A stretch of DNA of 64,000 nucleotides from Streptoalloteichus tenebrarius (GTDB lineage Bacteria; Actinomycetota; Actinomycetes; Mycobacteriales; Pseudonocardiaceae), in the NCBI RefSeq assembly GCF_024171885.1, contig NZ_JAMTCP010000017.1, forward strand, positions 1-64,000, read 5' to 3'. The position numbers were made by a program, and so were the translations under genes. The notes beneath the pieces are model-generated. The model was not told the DNA's origin and made no database searches. It saw nothing but the letters and a program-made list of their open reading frames with translations. Below are positions 1 to 9,522 of this stretch, piece by piece; the stretch's first letter is position 1; every line of letters begins with the position of its first letter.

Positions 1-835
1 CCCAGAACCGGAGCGGCGAGACCGTCCCCAGATCACGATCTCTGCGAGGGCCGCCGGCTCGAAACCGGAGCGGCGAGACCGACCGCAGTTCACGACCTTT
101 GCGAGTGCCGCCGGTCCGAAGCCGGAGCGACGAGGCCGTCCCCAGAACACGTCCTCTGTGAGTGGCCGTCAGCTCGCAACCGGAGCGACGGGGCCATCCC
201 CAGATCACAACCTCTGCGAGTGGCCGTCAGCTCGAAACCCGACGAGACCGACCCCAGAACACGACCTTTGCGAGTGCCGCCGGCTTGGAGCCGCAGCGAC
301 GAGACCGACCGCAGTTCACGACTTTTGCGGGTGGCCGTCAGCTCGGAACCCGACGAGACCGACCGCGGATCACGATCTCTGTGGGTGGCCGCTGGCTTTG
401 AGCCGTGGCGGCGAGACCGACCTCAGATCACAACCTCTGTGGGTGGCTGCGGGCTTTGAGCCGGAGCGGCGAGACGAACCGCAGTTCACGACCACTGTGG
501 GCGGCCGTCAGCTTGGAACTGGAGCGGCGAGGCCGTCCCCAGAACACGATCTCTGCGAGTGGCCGTCAGTTCGGAACCCGACGAGACCGACCGCAGCTCA
601 CGACCTTTGCGAGTGCCGCCGGCTTCGAGCCGCAGCGGCGAGGCCGTCCCCAGTTCACGTCCTCTGCGAGTGGCCGCCGGCTCGAAGCCGGAGCGACGAG
701 GCCATCCCCAGAACACGACCTTTGCGAGTGCCGCCGGCTCGGAACCGAAGCTGCGAGACCGACCTCAGATCACAACCTCTGCGAGTGCCGCCGGTTCGAA
801 GCCGGAGCGACGAGGCGGATCGCGACCGCGACCTC
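1..835. repeat. Mosaic tandem repeat array, about 14 units of 54-58 bp
   Basis: A shared CAC anchor recurs at 34, 91, 148, 206, 260, 317, 371, 429, 487, 545, 599, 656, 714 and 771, giving steps of 57, 57, 58, 54, 57, 54, 58, 58, 58, 54, 57, 58 and 57. Each unit is assembled from a few interchangeable blocks (for example GTCCCCAG, GACCGCAG or GACCTCAG before the anchor; GAGTGCCGCCGGCT or GAGTGGCCGTCAGCT after it). Many units carry the small hairpin CCGGCT-CGA-AGCCGG; the 54-bp units lose it. The array starts before the window and decays after about 820. Open frames through it merely mirror the repeat: unit lengths are not all multiples of three and there is no ribosome site. Confidence 0.85.
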
Positions 836-1215
836 GTGCCGCGCAGGTTGATGCGGTACGCCTGACCGACCGAAGGCCACGAGTTCGCGACGCCGTTCTC
901 GGACGACACCGGCCGACCCCGGTCAGGGAGCGTCGGTGCCGGCCATGACCTCGGGCGTCAGATCGCCGGGGTGCCCCAGCGCCGTGCGACTGGACTGCCC
1001 AGCGTCAGAGACGCCAGACGCCAGACGAACAGAGCCGCTGGCGCGAGAGCGCCGCGCGACAGGACCGGCGCGCGACACGGTCGTCGGGCGATACGACCGC
1101 CCCACCACACGACCGCCCCACCACACGACCGCCCTGCGACAGAGTCCCAGGTGTCAGGGGCGCAGGCGTCAGGGTCCTCGGGTGCAGGGCTGCCGGGTGT
1201 CAGAGCCGGCGGGTG
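836..1215. other. Intergenic, no gene seen
   Basis: This stretch follows the decaying tandem array and lies downstream of the Cdc48-like gene. It holds short perfect duplications only, such as CGACCGCCCCACCACA repeated near 1099-1130 and a repeated GTGTCAGAGCCGGCGG near 1197-1225. No reading frame has a plausible start or composition. Confidence 0.5.
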
Positions 1216-3468
1216 TCAGAGCCGGCGGGACTCGGCGTAGGAGGCCAGGGCGGCGAGCTGGGCCGGGTCGAGCGAGGGGCGCACCCGCTCCCTGGCGCTG
1301 GCCAGGTGGGCCGAGGTGACCTCGGCGGCCGCCAGGGACTCCCGCATCGCCGTCAGCGCCGCCTCCCGCACCAGCGCCGCGCAGTCGGCCGCCGAGTACC
1401 CGTCCAGGTCCGCCGCGAGGGCGTCGAGGTCGACGTCCTCGGCCAGCGGGGTGTTCCTGGCCGAGGAGCGCAGGATCTCGGCGCGCGCGGCGGCGTCGGG
1501 CGGCGGCACGTAGACGAGGCGCTCCAGGCGTCCCGGCCGGAGCAGGGCGGGGTCGACCAGCTCCGGGCGGTTGGTCGCGGCGAGCACCACGACGTCCCGC
1601 AACGGCTCGACGCCGTCCAGCTCGGTGAGCAGCGCGGCGACCACTCGGTCGGCCACGCCGGAGTCGGACGACTGACCTCTGCGCGGTGCCAGGGCGTCCA
1701 CCTCGTCCAGGAAGACCAGCGTCGGCGCGGCCTGCGCGGCCCGCCGGAACAGTTCCCGCACCGCCCGTTCGGACTCGCCCACCCACTTGTCCAACAGCTC
1801 CGCGCCCTTCACCGAGAGCACGTTGAGCCGGCCGGTGCCGGCGAGCGCCCGCACGAGGAAGGTCTTGCCGCAGCCGGGCGGGCCGTAGAGCAGCACGCCC
1901 CTGGGCGGCTGGACGCCGAGCCGGGCGAAGGAGTCCGGGTAGCGCAGCGGCCACAGGACGGCCTCGGTGAGCGCCTGCTTCACCTCGCCCATGTCGCCGA
2001 CGTCGTCCAGGGTGATCCCGCCGACCTGGAGCGTGTCCGACGTGGACATCGAGATGGGCCGCACCGTGTCCAGCGCGCCGAGCAGGTCCTCCCGCGCGAT
2101 CGCCGGCTCGGCGGACCGGTCGCCGCCCTGGTGTCGCAGGGCCGCGCGCACGGCCGCCTCCCTGCGCAGCGCGACGAGGTCGGCGACGACGAACCCCGGG
2201 GTGCGCTCCGCGACCTCCTCGACGTCCACAGTGGACTCGACGGGCGTGTCCCTCAGCAGGACCCTGAGCAGTTCGGCCCGCGTCCGGCCGTCGGGCAGCG
2301 CCAGCGTCAGCTCCCGGTCGACCAGCTCGGGGTCCCGCAGGCGGGGGTCGACCGACTCGGGCTGCGCGGAGGTCGCGACCACCGCGAGCCCGGGAGTGCC
2401 CTGCGCGGCGCGCAGCGCGTCCAGCGTGACCGTGGCCAGCGGCGGGGGAGACGTCGAGGGCAGGAGGGCGTCCACATCGGACACCAACAGCACGCAGGGC
2501 GTGCCGCCGCGCGCCGTGTCCACGGCCCTGGCGACCGCGGTGTGCACCCGCTCCGACGCGGCCCCCGCCTCCAGGGCGGCGACGCTGGGGGCCACCAGCT
2601 CCACGACCTCGGCGGAGACGGCGCGCGCCACCGACCGGACCAGCGTGGCCTTGCCGACACCCGACGGGCCGGTCACCAGCACCCCGAGCCGCGAGGTCGC
2701 GCCGAGCCGGGTCAGCAGGTCCGGGTGCCGGAACGCCAGGTCGAGCCACTCGCCGAGCCGGCGGGCCTCCTCCCGCGCCCCGACCAGGTCGGCGACGGCC
2801 GGTGGCTCCACGGATACGGCGGGTACGGCGGTCACGGCGGACGGCGGCTCGGCCGAGACGGGTGGGGTCGCGGGACGCACGGGGGCGGGCTCCCCGGTGC
2901 GCGCGCCCCCGCGCCACTGCACCACCGTCGACGGCCGCACCGCCACCGGACCGGCCGGCTCGGTGGCGGTCACCGTGATCAACTCGTTGGTCCAGGTCAT
3001 GCCGATCGCCGCGGACAGGCCCCTGCGGGCGGCGGAGACGTCGGCGCCCGGCGGCGGCGCGAGGTCCTGCGGCAGCAACGACACGGCGTCGCCGGTGGTG
3101 AGCACCTTGCCCGTCAACGCGAGGCGCAGCGTCTCGGGGGACACCGCCGTCATCGCCAACCGCGAGCCCGACACGGTGACCGCCCTGGCCGGCGTGACCG
3201 GCACGGGCGCGACGACGACCTCGGCGCCCTCGCGCAGACCCAGGTTCGACAGCGTGACGTCGTCCACCAGCAGCACCCCCGGCTGGACCGCGCGGTCGGC
3301 CGCGGCGGCCAGGGCGGCCGTCACCCGGCTGCCGGTCAGCCGGACCGCGTCCCACGGCCGCAGGCCGAGCGCGTCCAGCACCTCAGGGTGCAGGCGGACC
3401 ACCCCGCGTCGGGTGTCCAACGCGGACGGTGAGAGCCGAGCGGTGAGCGTGATCTCCGGTCCGGGCAC
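1216..3468 (-). CDS. Cdc48/VCP-like double-AAA+ ATPase
   Basis: A 750-residue ATPase built like archaeal and eukaryotic Cdc48: an N-terminal substrate-binding double-psi-barrel type region (about 1-190), a Pro/Val-rich linker, then two AAA modules. The second is canonical: Walker A GPPGCGKTF near residue 530, Walker B FLDEVDAL near 585, then AATNRPE and an arginine-finger region LRPGRLERL. The first is degenerate: GPSGVGKAT near 264 and LLVSDVDALL where DE is expected, so it may bind but hydrolyse ATP poorly. Likely a cytosolic unfoldase or remodeller. It precedes pssA and psd in the order of M. tuberculosis Rv0435c-Rv0437c. The GTG start has TAGGCT 7 nt upstream (3476-3481), suggesting a leaderless mRNA. 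Confidence 0.9.
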   Translation of the reverse strand: MPGPEITLTARLSPSALDTRRGVVRLHPEVLDALGLRPWDAVRLTGSRVTAALAAAADRAVQPGVLLVDDVTLSNLGLREGAEVVVAPVPVTPARAVTVSGSRLAMTAVSPETLRLALTGKVLTTGDAVSLLPQDLAPPPGADVSAARRGLSAAIGMTWTNELITVTATEPAGPVAVRPSTVVQWRGGARTGEPAPVRPATPPVSAEPPSAVTAVPAVSVEPPAVADLVGAREEARRLGEWLDLAFRHPDLLTRLGATSRLGVLVTGPSGVGKATLVRSVARAVSAEVVELVAPSVAALEAGAASERVHTAVARAVDTARGGTPCVLLVSDVDALLPSTSPPPLATVTLDALRAAQGTPGLAVVATSAQPESVDPRLRDPELVDRELTLALPDGRTRAELLRVLLRDTPVESTVDVEEVAERTPGFVVADLVALRREAAVRAALRHQGGDRSAEPAIAREDLLGALDTVRPISMSTSDTLQVGGITLDDVGDMGEVKQALTEAVLWPLRYPDSFARLGVQPPRGVLLYGPPGCGKTFLVRALAGTGRLNVLSVKGAELLDKWVGESERAVRELFRRAAQAAPTLVFLDEVDALAPRRGQSSDSGVADRVVAALLTELDGVEPLRDVVVLAATNRPELVDPALLRPGRLERLVYVPPPDAAARAEILRSSARNTPLAEDVDLDALAADLDGYSAADCAALVREAALTAMRESLAAAEVTSAHLASARERVRPSLDPAQLAALASYAESRRL

Positions 3469-3561
3469 GCCGTGCAGCCTACGGAAGCCGACGGGCGCGG
3501 GTCGCGCCGCGGACTCGCGGCACGACCCGCGCCCGGGGTCGTCAGCGCGGTGGGAGACCGC

Positions 3562-4476
3562 TCAGCGCTGGTTCTCGGAGCGGCGTCCCTCGCGGACGTC
3601 ACGGCCGGCCTGGTCGCGGCGGGGCAGCCGCACCCCGCGCAGCGCGCCGGCGGCGACCCGGCCGCGCAACGCCGGCCGCACCGCCAACCGCCGCCCGTGC
3701 CGGCGCCGGATCGCCCTGCGCTCCTTCGGCGGGACGTCCCACGCCTCTGGGTGCCGGGCCAGCCAGCGGTGCCGGTAGACCGCGTACGGCACGTGGCCGA
3801 GGTAGACCGCCATGGCGACGATCAGCGCGCCGAGCGGGTAGACGATCACCGCGGCGGCGAGCACCCCGACCAGCACGAGCAGCGGGGCGACCGCCTTCGG
3901 CGACACCTTGATCGTCTTGAGCGACAGCGTCGGCACCCTGCTGATCGCCAGCGCGGCGCAGGCGATCATCCACGCGGCCACCGCCGGCTCGGAGCTCCAC
4001 CAGCCGTCGCCGAACTGCAACGCCGCCATCAGCGGCATCAACGCCAGAAGCGCCGCGGCCGGCGCCGGGACGCCGACGAAGAACTCCTTGGCGAAGGGCG
4101 GCTGGTCGGGGTCGACGAGCAGCGTGTTGAACCGCGCCAGGCGCAGGGTCATGCACATCGCGAAGACCAGCGCGACGACCCAGCCGTAGTTCGGGGTGTC
4201 GTGCAGCCCCCACACGTACAGCGTGAGCGCGGGCGCGACACCGAAGGAGACGTTGTCCGACAGCGAGTCCAGCTCCGCGCCGATCTTGCTGGTGGCGTCC
4301 AGCAGGCGGGCGAGCCGGCCGTCGAGGCCGTCGAGCAACGCCGCCACCGCGGTGGCCGCGATGGCGGCGTTGGGCTGCCCTCGGAGCGCGAACATGACGG
4401 CGGACAGGCCCGCGCACAACGCCAGGATGGTGATGGCGTTGGGCAGCAGCCGCACACCCGGCGCGGTCCGCGCCAT
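3562..4476 (-). CDS. pssA: CDP-diacylglycerol-serine O-phosphatidyltransferase
   Basis: Makes phosphatidylserine from CDP-diacylglycerol and serine in the cytoplasmic membrane, the substrate for the neighbouring decarboxylase. The CDP-alcohol phosphotransferase motif DG-x2-AR-x8-G-x3-D-x3-D is complete near residues 50-75 (DGRLAR ... GAELDSLSD). Several hydrophobic helices follow, and the last 50 residues are Arg-rich and cytosolic. The 304-residue length fits actinobacterial PssA. Its ATG lies 3 nt after the psd stop, so the two are probably cotranscribed with psd first. Same order as M. tuberculosis pssA-psd. Confidence 0.93.
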   Translation of the reverse strand: MARTAPGVRLLPNAITILALCAGLSAVMFALRGQPNAAIAATAVAALLDGLDGRLARLLDATSKIGAELDSLSDNVSFGVAPALTLYVWGLHDTPNYGWVVALVFAMCMTLRLARFNTLLVDPDQPPFAKEFFVGVPAPAAALLALMPLMAALQFGDGWWSSEPAVAAWMIACAALAISRVPTLSLKTIKVSPKAVAPLLVLVGVLAAAVIVYPLGALIVAMAVYLGHVPYAVYRHRWLARHPEAWDVPPKERRAIRRRHGRRLAVRPALRGRVAAGALRGVRLPRRDQAGRDVREGRRSENQR

Positions 4477-4479
4477 CGA

Positions 4480-5235
4480 TCAGCCCTCCGCCCGCGCCAC
4501 GCCGTCCGACGGGAGCGCTGACGGGAGCTCGGCGAGCACGGTCTCGCCGCCGATCGTGCGCTGGCCCGGCTCCACCAGGACCCGGCTGCCGCGCGGGACG
4601 TAGAGGTCGACGCGCGAGCCGAACCGGATGAGGCCGTAGGTCGCGCCGGCCGTCACCTTGTCGCCGTCCTGGACGTGGCACACGATGCGCCGCGCGACCA
4701 GGCCGGCGATCTGGACCACGGCGAGCTGGTGCGCGCCGTCGGCGGTGCGCAGCGCCATGGCGTTGCGCTCGTTGTCCTCGCTGGCCTTGTCCAGGTCGGC
4801 GGACAGGAACTTGCCGGGCCGGTACGCGACGCGCTCCACGACCCCGTCCACCGGGATGCGCTGCACGTGCACGTCGAAGATCGACAGGAACACGCTGACC
4901 CTGGTCATCGGCTCGTCGCCCATGCCCAGCTCGGCGGGCGGCACGGCCTCGGCGACGTGGGACACGGTGCCGTCGGCGGGCGCCACCGCCACCCCGGGCC
5001 GGGTGGGGGTCACCCGGCGCGGCTCGCGGAAGAACCACGCGCACCACGCGGTGACGAGGGCGCCGAGCACGCCGGCCGGCCGGGAGAACCGGCGCAGCAG
5101 CAGCGTGAGCACCGCCCCCGCGAGCACGAACGGCCGACCGGCCGGGTTCATCGGCGGGACCGTGGTGCGGGCGAGGTCGACCAGATGGGCGAAGGCGCCG
5201 GTCTTGCCGGCGCCGTGCTGGTGATCGGAGGTCAT
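4480..5235 (-). CDS. psd: Phosphatidylserine decarboxylase proenzyme
   Basis: Converts phosphatidylserine to phosphatidylethanolamine. The protein has the short-type Psd layout: two hydrophobic segments near residues 35-75, WFFREPRR, APADGTVSH, the FLSIFDVHVQR block, and the self-cleavage site RFGSRVD near residue 208, whose Ser becomes the pyruvoyl cofactor. I chose the ATG at 5235 (MTSDHQHG, 251 residues) over an upstream in-frame start because homology-like sequence begins there and AGGAA sits about 8 nt upstream. First gene of the psd-pssA pair. Confidence 0.92.
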   Translation of the reverse strand: MTSDHQHGAGKTGAFAHLVDLARTTVPPMNPAGRPFVLAGAVLTLLLRRFSRPAGVLGALVTAWCAWFFREPRRVTPTRPGVAVAPADGTVSHVAEAVPPAELGMGDEPMTRVSVFLSIFDVHVQRIPVDGVVERVAYRPGKFLSADLDKASEDNERNAMALRTADGAHQLAVVQIAGLVARRIVCHVQDGDKVTAGATYGLIRFGSRVDLYVPRGSRVLVEPGQRTIGGETVLAELPSALPSDGVARAEG

Positions 5236-5700
5236 CGTCGTCGGCGTTCCTGGGGTCGGCGGAGCCCGGTCACGTAGCGGCCGGGCACGGCCACCCACGG
5301 TACGCCAATCGTGGAACGGGCCGGGAGCGGTGCCCCGAACACCCCTCCCGGCCCGTGTGGCAGACCGTGCGCCCCCCGACGGCGAACGGTCCTTTTTCCC
5401 CGACTGGTCCGTGCGTCCCCCGACGACCCACGGACCTCGACGCCCCTCCGGTGTCCCGGGTCACCCCGAACGGCCCTTGACACCGGGGGAGGCGGACCTG
5501 CGTGAACCAGTTTCCGTCATCAGCGTCGACATGGGAAGAGATGACGGAAGCGGGTTCGCCCTCCCGCGCGAATCAGTGTAATCCCGGTCACACCCGTTCG
5601 GGTGCGGCGAACGGACGAGCCGGGCGAGTCCCGGCCCACGCGGCCTGTCGGCCGCCCGTCAGTGCCCGTTGGTGCCTGTTGGTGCCCGTGGACGCCGGCC
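5236..5700. other. Intergenic region with a 10-bp inverted repeat
   Basis: About 465 bp upstream of psd. The one structured element is a perfect inverted repeat TTCCGTCATC / GATGACGGAA at 5512-5521 and 5540-5549 (18-nt spacer), which could be an operator or a weak hairpin. A short triplicated GTGCCYGTTG motif lies at about 5661-5690. No convincing gene. Confidence 0.5.
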
Positions 5701-5973
5701 TCAGAGCCGGGAACGGCGGCCGGTCAACAGCCGGAGCACGGCGAGCAGCACCACGGACCCGAGGACCGCCACCGCGAAGCTGGACAGGCTCCAGTCGAAG
5801 GTCTTCTCCCTGCCCGTCGCGAGGGTGTAGAGCAGGCCGCCGAGGGCGGCGCCCACCACGCCGACGAGCACGCTGACCAGGCACCCCTGGCGCCGGCGCT
5901 CACGCCCGCCGACGACCACGTTGGCCGCCCACCCCGCCAGCGCGCCGAACACGATCCACGAGAACAGCCCCAT
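5701..5973 (-). CDS. GlsB/YeaQ/YmgE-family small membrane protein
   Basis: About 90 residues, three hydrophobic helices with the Gly-rich pattern of the transglycosylase-associated (GlsB/YeaQ) family: FGALAGWAANVVVGG, then GCLVSVLVGVVGAALGG, then a third helix ending in RRSRL. Members are stress-induced inner-membrane proteins whose molecular role is unclear. ATG at 5973 is preferred because GGGG lies just upstream; a GTG three codons earlier is possible. Stands alone between psd and the M48 peptidase, same strand. Confidence 0.82.
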   Translation of the reverse strand: MGLFSWIVFGALAGWAANVVVGGRERRRQGCLVSVLVGVVGAALGGLLYTLATGREKTFDWSLSSFAVAVLGSVVLLAVLRLLTGRRSRL

Positions 5974-6069
5974 GCGCCCCACGCTACGGGCTGGGCCGCC
6001 GGCGTCGGACCAGGCACGGCGGCCCGCCGCCGCGCGGCGTCGATCCGGCGAACCCCGTGCGGCGGGCCG

Positions 6070-7950
6070 TCAGGGGTGCGCCGGCTCCCGCCGCCGCTGC
6101 CGCACGTCCTCGACCTCCAGGCGATCCCCCAACAGGCGGGCCATGCCCTCCTGCGGCTCGCCGTCGTGCGCCGTGTCCCGCGTGCTGGTCAGCTCCAGCT
6201 CGTCGCCACCCCGAAGCTGGAGCCAGACGTCCCACCCCGAGCGGCGGAGCACCAGGCGGGCCCACTCCACGTCGTGCCCGCACACCCAGCGCGCCCCCGG
6301 CCGCCGCCGCAGCTCCGGCAGCGGCTTCCTGGCCGGGCTGCCGGCCGGCAGGACCAGCAACCCGCTGTCGTACACGCGCACGTCGTGCGGGTCGCCCTGG
6401 CACTTCACGCCGTTCGCGCAGGCCAGCAGCTCCGGCTCGGGGGCGTCGGCCGGACGCGCGGCGAAGTCCAGCGGCACCCCGATCCGCACGAGGTGCCGGT
6501 GGAGCTGCGGCACGAGCCTCGGGGTGCGCACCGCCGGGCCGACCAGCCGCTCCACGTCCACGACATGACCGGTGGCCAGGCGAAGCCAGCACGGCCCGTC
6601 CCAGTTCAGCTCGGGCCTTGCCCTCCCCGTCCGGCACAGCGCCGCGGTCACGGCGCCGCTGAGCAGCTCGGCGAGCAGCGACTGCGACGCCTCCGGCACC
6701 TCGGCGGGGGCGAGGCCGGGGTCCAGCGCGGGCTTCACCAGGTCGGCGCCCAACCCCCGGTGCACCGCCAGCAGGACGCCGGCGATCGTCGTCTGCGCGG
6801 CGCGGCCGTCCACCCGCACGCCGCTGTCCAGCACCGCCCTGCTGAGCCGCCGCGCGGCGTCCTCGGCCTTCCGCACGACCGCGACCCGCACGAGGTCCGG
6901 CCACGGCGCGCGCGGGCCGAGATCCACCAGCAGGGCGTCCTCCAGCTCCGGCACGCTGCGCCCAGGGTCGGAGAGCAACGACCACGCCGGACGGTCGTCC
7001 GGCTCGGGGGCTCCGTCCGCGGAATCCCCCCGCATCGCCTCGATCCGCTCCCGCAGCGGGGCGTGGCAGTCGAACGGGCCGGACGGCCCGCCGTCGAGCG
7101 CCTCGTCCGCCAGGCCCTCCCACTCCCGCCGACGACTCGGCGCGGACAGGTAGGAACGGAAGCCGAGCAGCACGTCCGGGGTGCGCCGCGCCACCGGAGC
7201 CAACGCGAGGTACTGCTGGCCGTAGTGGGACCAGGCGCGCTCCAGCGCCGCCATCCTGCGCACGGCGCTGCGCGTCGCGTCCACTCCGGCCGCCGCCACC
7301 GCGGCCTCGTCGGCGGCCCGCTCCTGCCGCCGGTTGACCGGCTCGGCGGCCCGGCGGAACCACCCGGCCCACGTCTGGACCACGCGTCGCCGCCAGTCCT
7401 CGCCGGCGTCGGCGACGATCCGCTCCACCACGCCGGTCGCGCGGTAGGTGACGGTGGTGAGCAGGCCCTCCCGGCCGCCGAGGTGCGCCAGCTCGTGCGC
7501 GAGCACGGCCCGCAGCTCGGAGACGGTCAGACCCCCCAGCAACGGCAGGCCCAGCTCCAGGCACCGGTGGCCCGGCACCAGGCCCAGCGGCGTCGCGTCC
7601 TCCCAGAGCGCGACGCGCACCCCCGGCACCACCCGCAGCTCGTCCGGCGGGCGCGTCCGCGCCACCTCGGACAGCTCGTCGATCAGCCGCCACAGATCGG
7701 GCTGGGCCTGCCTGTCGACCAGGTGACCGCGCGCCTTCGGACGTCCGCGCAGCAGCGGCGGCAGGAACAGGCCCACCGCCGTGCCCAGCAGTGCCGACAC
7801 CACCAGGAGCTGGATCGCGGTCATGCCGACGTCGCCGTCGGCCATCGCGTAGAGCGCCGCACCGGCCGACGCGGCCGCGAGCACCGCGGCCACCGCGAGG
7901 AAACCGACGAGCAGTGTGAGCGCGAGGACGGCGCGCCAGGGGGAGCGCAA
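6070..7950 (-). CDS. Membrane-anchored M48-type zinc metallopeptidase
   Basis: The 626-residue protein begins with two hydrophobic helices (about 6-30 and 43-65), followed by a peptidase region with the zinc motif HELAH near residue 150 (VLAHELAHLGG) and a downstream RQERAADEAAV segment providing the third, Glu, ligand typical of M48 (HtpX/Ste24-like) enzymes. The C-terminal 350 residues are Arg-rich, show no motif I know, and make the protein much longer than HtpX. Start: TTG at 7950, supported by GGAGG 9 nt upstream; no ATG is available before the first helix. Substrate unknown; probably membrane protein quality control. Confidence 0.8.
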   Translation of the reverse strand: MRSPWRAVLALTLLVGFLAVAAVLAAASAGAALYAMADGDVGMTAIQLLVVSALLGTAVGLFLPPLLRGRPKARGHLVDRQAQPDLWRLIDELSEVARTRPPDELRVVPGVRVALWEDATPLGLVPGHRCLELGLPLLGGLTVSELRAVLAHELAHLGGREGLLTTVTYRATGVVERIVADAGEDWRRRVVQTWAGWFRRAAEPVNRRQERAADEAAVAAAGVDATRSAVRRMAALERAWSHYGQQYLALAPVARRTPDVLLGFRSYLSAPSRRREWEGLADEALDGGPSGPFDCHAPLRERIEAMRGDSADGAPEPDDRPAWSLLSDPGRSVPELEDALLVDLGPRAPWPDLVRVAVVRKAEDAARRLSRAVLDSGVRVDGRAAQTTIAGVLLAVHRGLGADLVKPALDPGLAPAEVPEASQSLLAELLSGAVTAALCRTGRARPELNWDGPCWLRLATGHVVDVERLVGPAVRTPRLVPQLHRHLVRIGVPLDFAARPADAPEPELLACANGVKCQGDPHDVRVYDSGLLVLPAGSPARKPLPELRRRPGARWVCGHDVEWARLVLRRSGWDVWLQLRGGDELELTSTRDTAHDGEPQEGMARLLGDRLEVEDVRQRRREPAHP

Positions 7951-8130
7951 CGCCGCAGACCTCCGGTCCGGACTGTGTCGAGGGGGTGTGAAGCCACGGT
8001 CAGTCGATCAGACCGCCCGCCGAGTGTGCTTCCTGGGTGTTACCGACAGCAAGTCCCCAGATCAGCACAGTGAAAGCCGGCGGACGGGCGGCGGCCAAAC
8101 GCGCGGAAACCGACCGAACACGGCCGAACA

Positions 8131-8187
8131 CCACCGCACGCCGCCGCCCGCCACCGCACGCCCGCCGCCCGCCACCGCACGCCCGCC
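8131..8187. repeat. Short GC-rich direct repeat, about 20-21 bp period
   Basis: CCACCGCACG recurs at 8131, 8151 and 8172 within a CCGCC-rich tract just downstream of moeA. No function assigned. Confidence 0.6.
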
Positions 8188-8203
8188 GGGCGCCACCTGA
8201 CGA

Positions 8204-9433
8204 TCACCGCAGCAGCAGGACGCTCACCTCGGACCCCGCGGGCAGGTCCGTGACCTCCTCCGGGATCTCCAACAGGCAGTTCGCCGTCGCCAGCGCGGAC
8301 AGCAGGTGCGAGCCGGGACCCCCGACCGGCGCGACGGTCACCGCGCCCGCGTCGTACCGGCCGCGCCGGTACTGCCGGCGTTCGGCGGGGGAGCGCAGCG
8401 ACTCCATCAGCGTCGCCGTCCGCCGGGGCCGCTCCACCTCGGCGAACCCCATGGCCGTCCGGAGCGCGGGGCGCACGAAGACCTCGAACGACACCATCGC
8501 GCTCACCGGGTTCCCCGGCAGTGTCACGACCGGGACCCCGCCGGACGCCGTCGGGTACCGCCCCAGCCCCTGCGGGCCGCCCGGCTGCACCGCCACCTTG
8601 TAGAACTCCACGCCGTGGCCGGACAGGGCGTCCTTGACCACCTCGTACGCCCCCGCGCTCACCCCGCCCGAGGTCAGGACCAGGTCGACGGACTCCACCC
8701 TCGGCGCCAACGCGGCGTGGAAGGCCGCGACGTCGTCGGGCACGAACCGGAGCAGCTCCGCCTCGCCGCCGACCTGCCGCACCGCGCTGGCCAGCATCAC
8801 GCCGTTGGACTCGTAGATCTGCCCGCCCCGCAGCGGTCGCCCCGGCTCCACCAGCTCCGAGCCGGTGGACAGCACCAGCACCCTGGGCGGGCGGCGCACC
8901 GGCAGCGCCGAGGCCCCCACCGCCGAGGCGAGCCCGAGTTGGGCCGGCCCCAGCTCCGTCCCCGCCGGCAGGACCACCGCGCCGGCCCGCACGTCCTCCC
9001 CGGCCCGCCGGACGTGCGCGCCGAGCCGCGCGGGCGCGACGACCCGCACCACGTCCGTGCCCCGGTCGGTGTCCTCCACCGGCACCACCGCGTCCGCCCC
9101 CGGCGGCACCGGAGCGCCGGTCATGATCCGGTGCGCCGTGCCGGGACGCAGCGGCGGCGAGTCCGTGCGCCCCGCCGGCACGTCCTCGGCCACCGGCAAC
9201 GCCACGGGCGCGTCCGGCGCGGCCGCGGCCACGTCTGCCGCGCGCACCGCGTAGCCGTCCATCGCCGAGTTGTCGAAGGGGGGCAACGGGATCGGGGAGA
9301 CCAGGTCCTCGGCCAGCGCGAGGCCGAGGCAGTCCGCGACCGGCCGCCGCACCACCGGGGTCGCCCCCACCAACCCGACGACCCGCGCCCGATGTTCCGC
9401 CACGCCCACCGCTGGTCCCTGTGTCCGCTGCAC
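8204..9433 (-). CDS. moeA: Molybdopterin molybdenumtransferase MoeA
   Basis: Inserts molybdate into adenylylated molybdopterin, the last step of Moco assembly. Recognised by LPPFDNSAMDGYAVR near residue 45, the TGAPVPPGADAVVPVED block, the molybdopterin-binding core LSTGSELV ... YESNG, TSGGVSAG, and GNPVSAMVSFEVF. Length (409 residues) is normal. I chose GTG at 9433 because GGGAGGA lies 7 nt upstream and sequence before it is unconserved in style. Position between psd and groEL matches M. tuberculosis moeA2 (Rv0438c). Divergent from the AIM24 gene. The other moa genes lie 48 kb away in this window. Confidence 0.93.
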   Translation of the reverse strand: MQRTQGPAVGVAEHRARVVGLVGATPVVRRPVADCLGLALAEDLVSPIPLPPFDNSAMDGYAVRAADVAAAAPDAPVALPVAEDVPAGRTDSPPLRPGTAHRIMTGAPVPPGADAVVPVEDTDRGTDVVRVVAPARLGAHVRRAGEDVRAGAVVLPAGTELGPAQLGLASAVGASALPVRRPPRVLVLSTGSELVEPGRPLRGGQIYESNGVMLASAVRQVGGEAELLRFVPDDVAAFHAALAPRVESVDLVLTSGGVSAGAYEVVKDALSGHGVEFYKVAVQPGGPQGLGRYPTASGGVPVVTLPGNPVSAMVSFEVFVRPALRTAMGFAEVERPRRTATLMESLRSPAERRQYRRGRYDAGAVTVAPVGGPGSHLLSALATANCLLEIPEEVTDLPAGSEVSVLLLR

Positions 9434-9522
9434 GCCCGCATCCTCCCGCGCCCTGGGAACCGGCCCCCTCCCGTGCCACACTGCGGACCCGGCGAGACCC
9501 GACACTTCCGAGGGAGGACGAC

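Noticed and set aside
1..835. CRISPR array
   Set aside because: There is no constant repeat alternating with unique spacers; all parts of the unit are repeated and variants are shared. No cas gene is present.
158..948. Long open frames of 120-235 residues across the left-edge repeat
   Set aside because: They exist in several frames and both strands simply because the repeat lacks stops; unit lengths of 54, 57 and 58 bp break frame, and no ribosome site or domain is seen.
1213..3432. A 739-residue plus-strand frame opposite the Cdc48-like gene
   Set aside because: Antisense shadow; composition rich in Arg, Gly, His and Gln and no domain, while the minus-strand frame has full AAA motifs.
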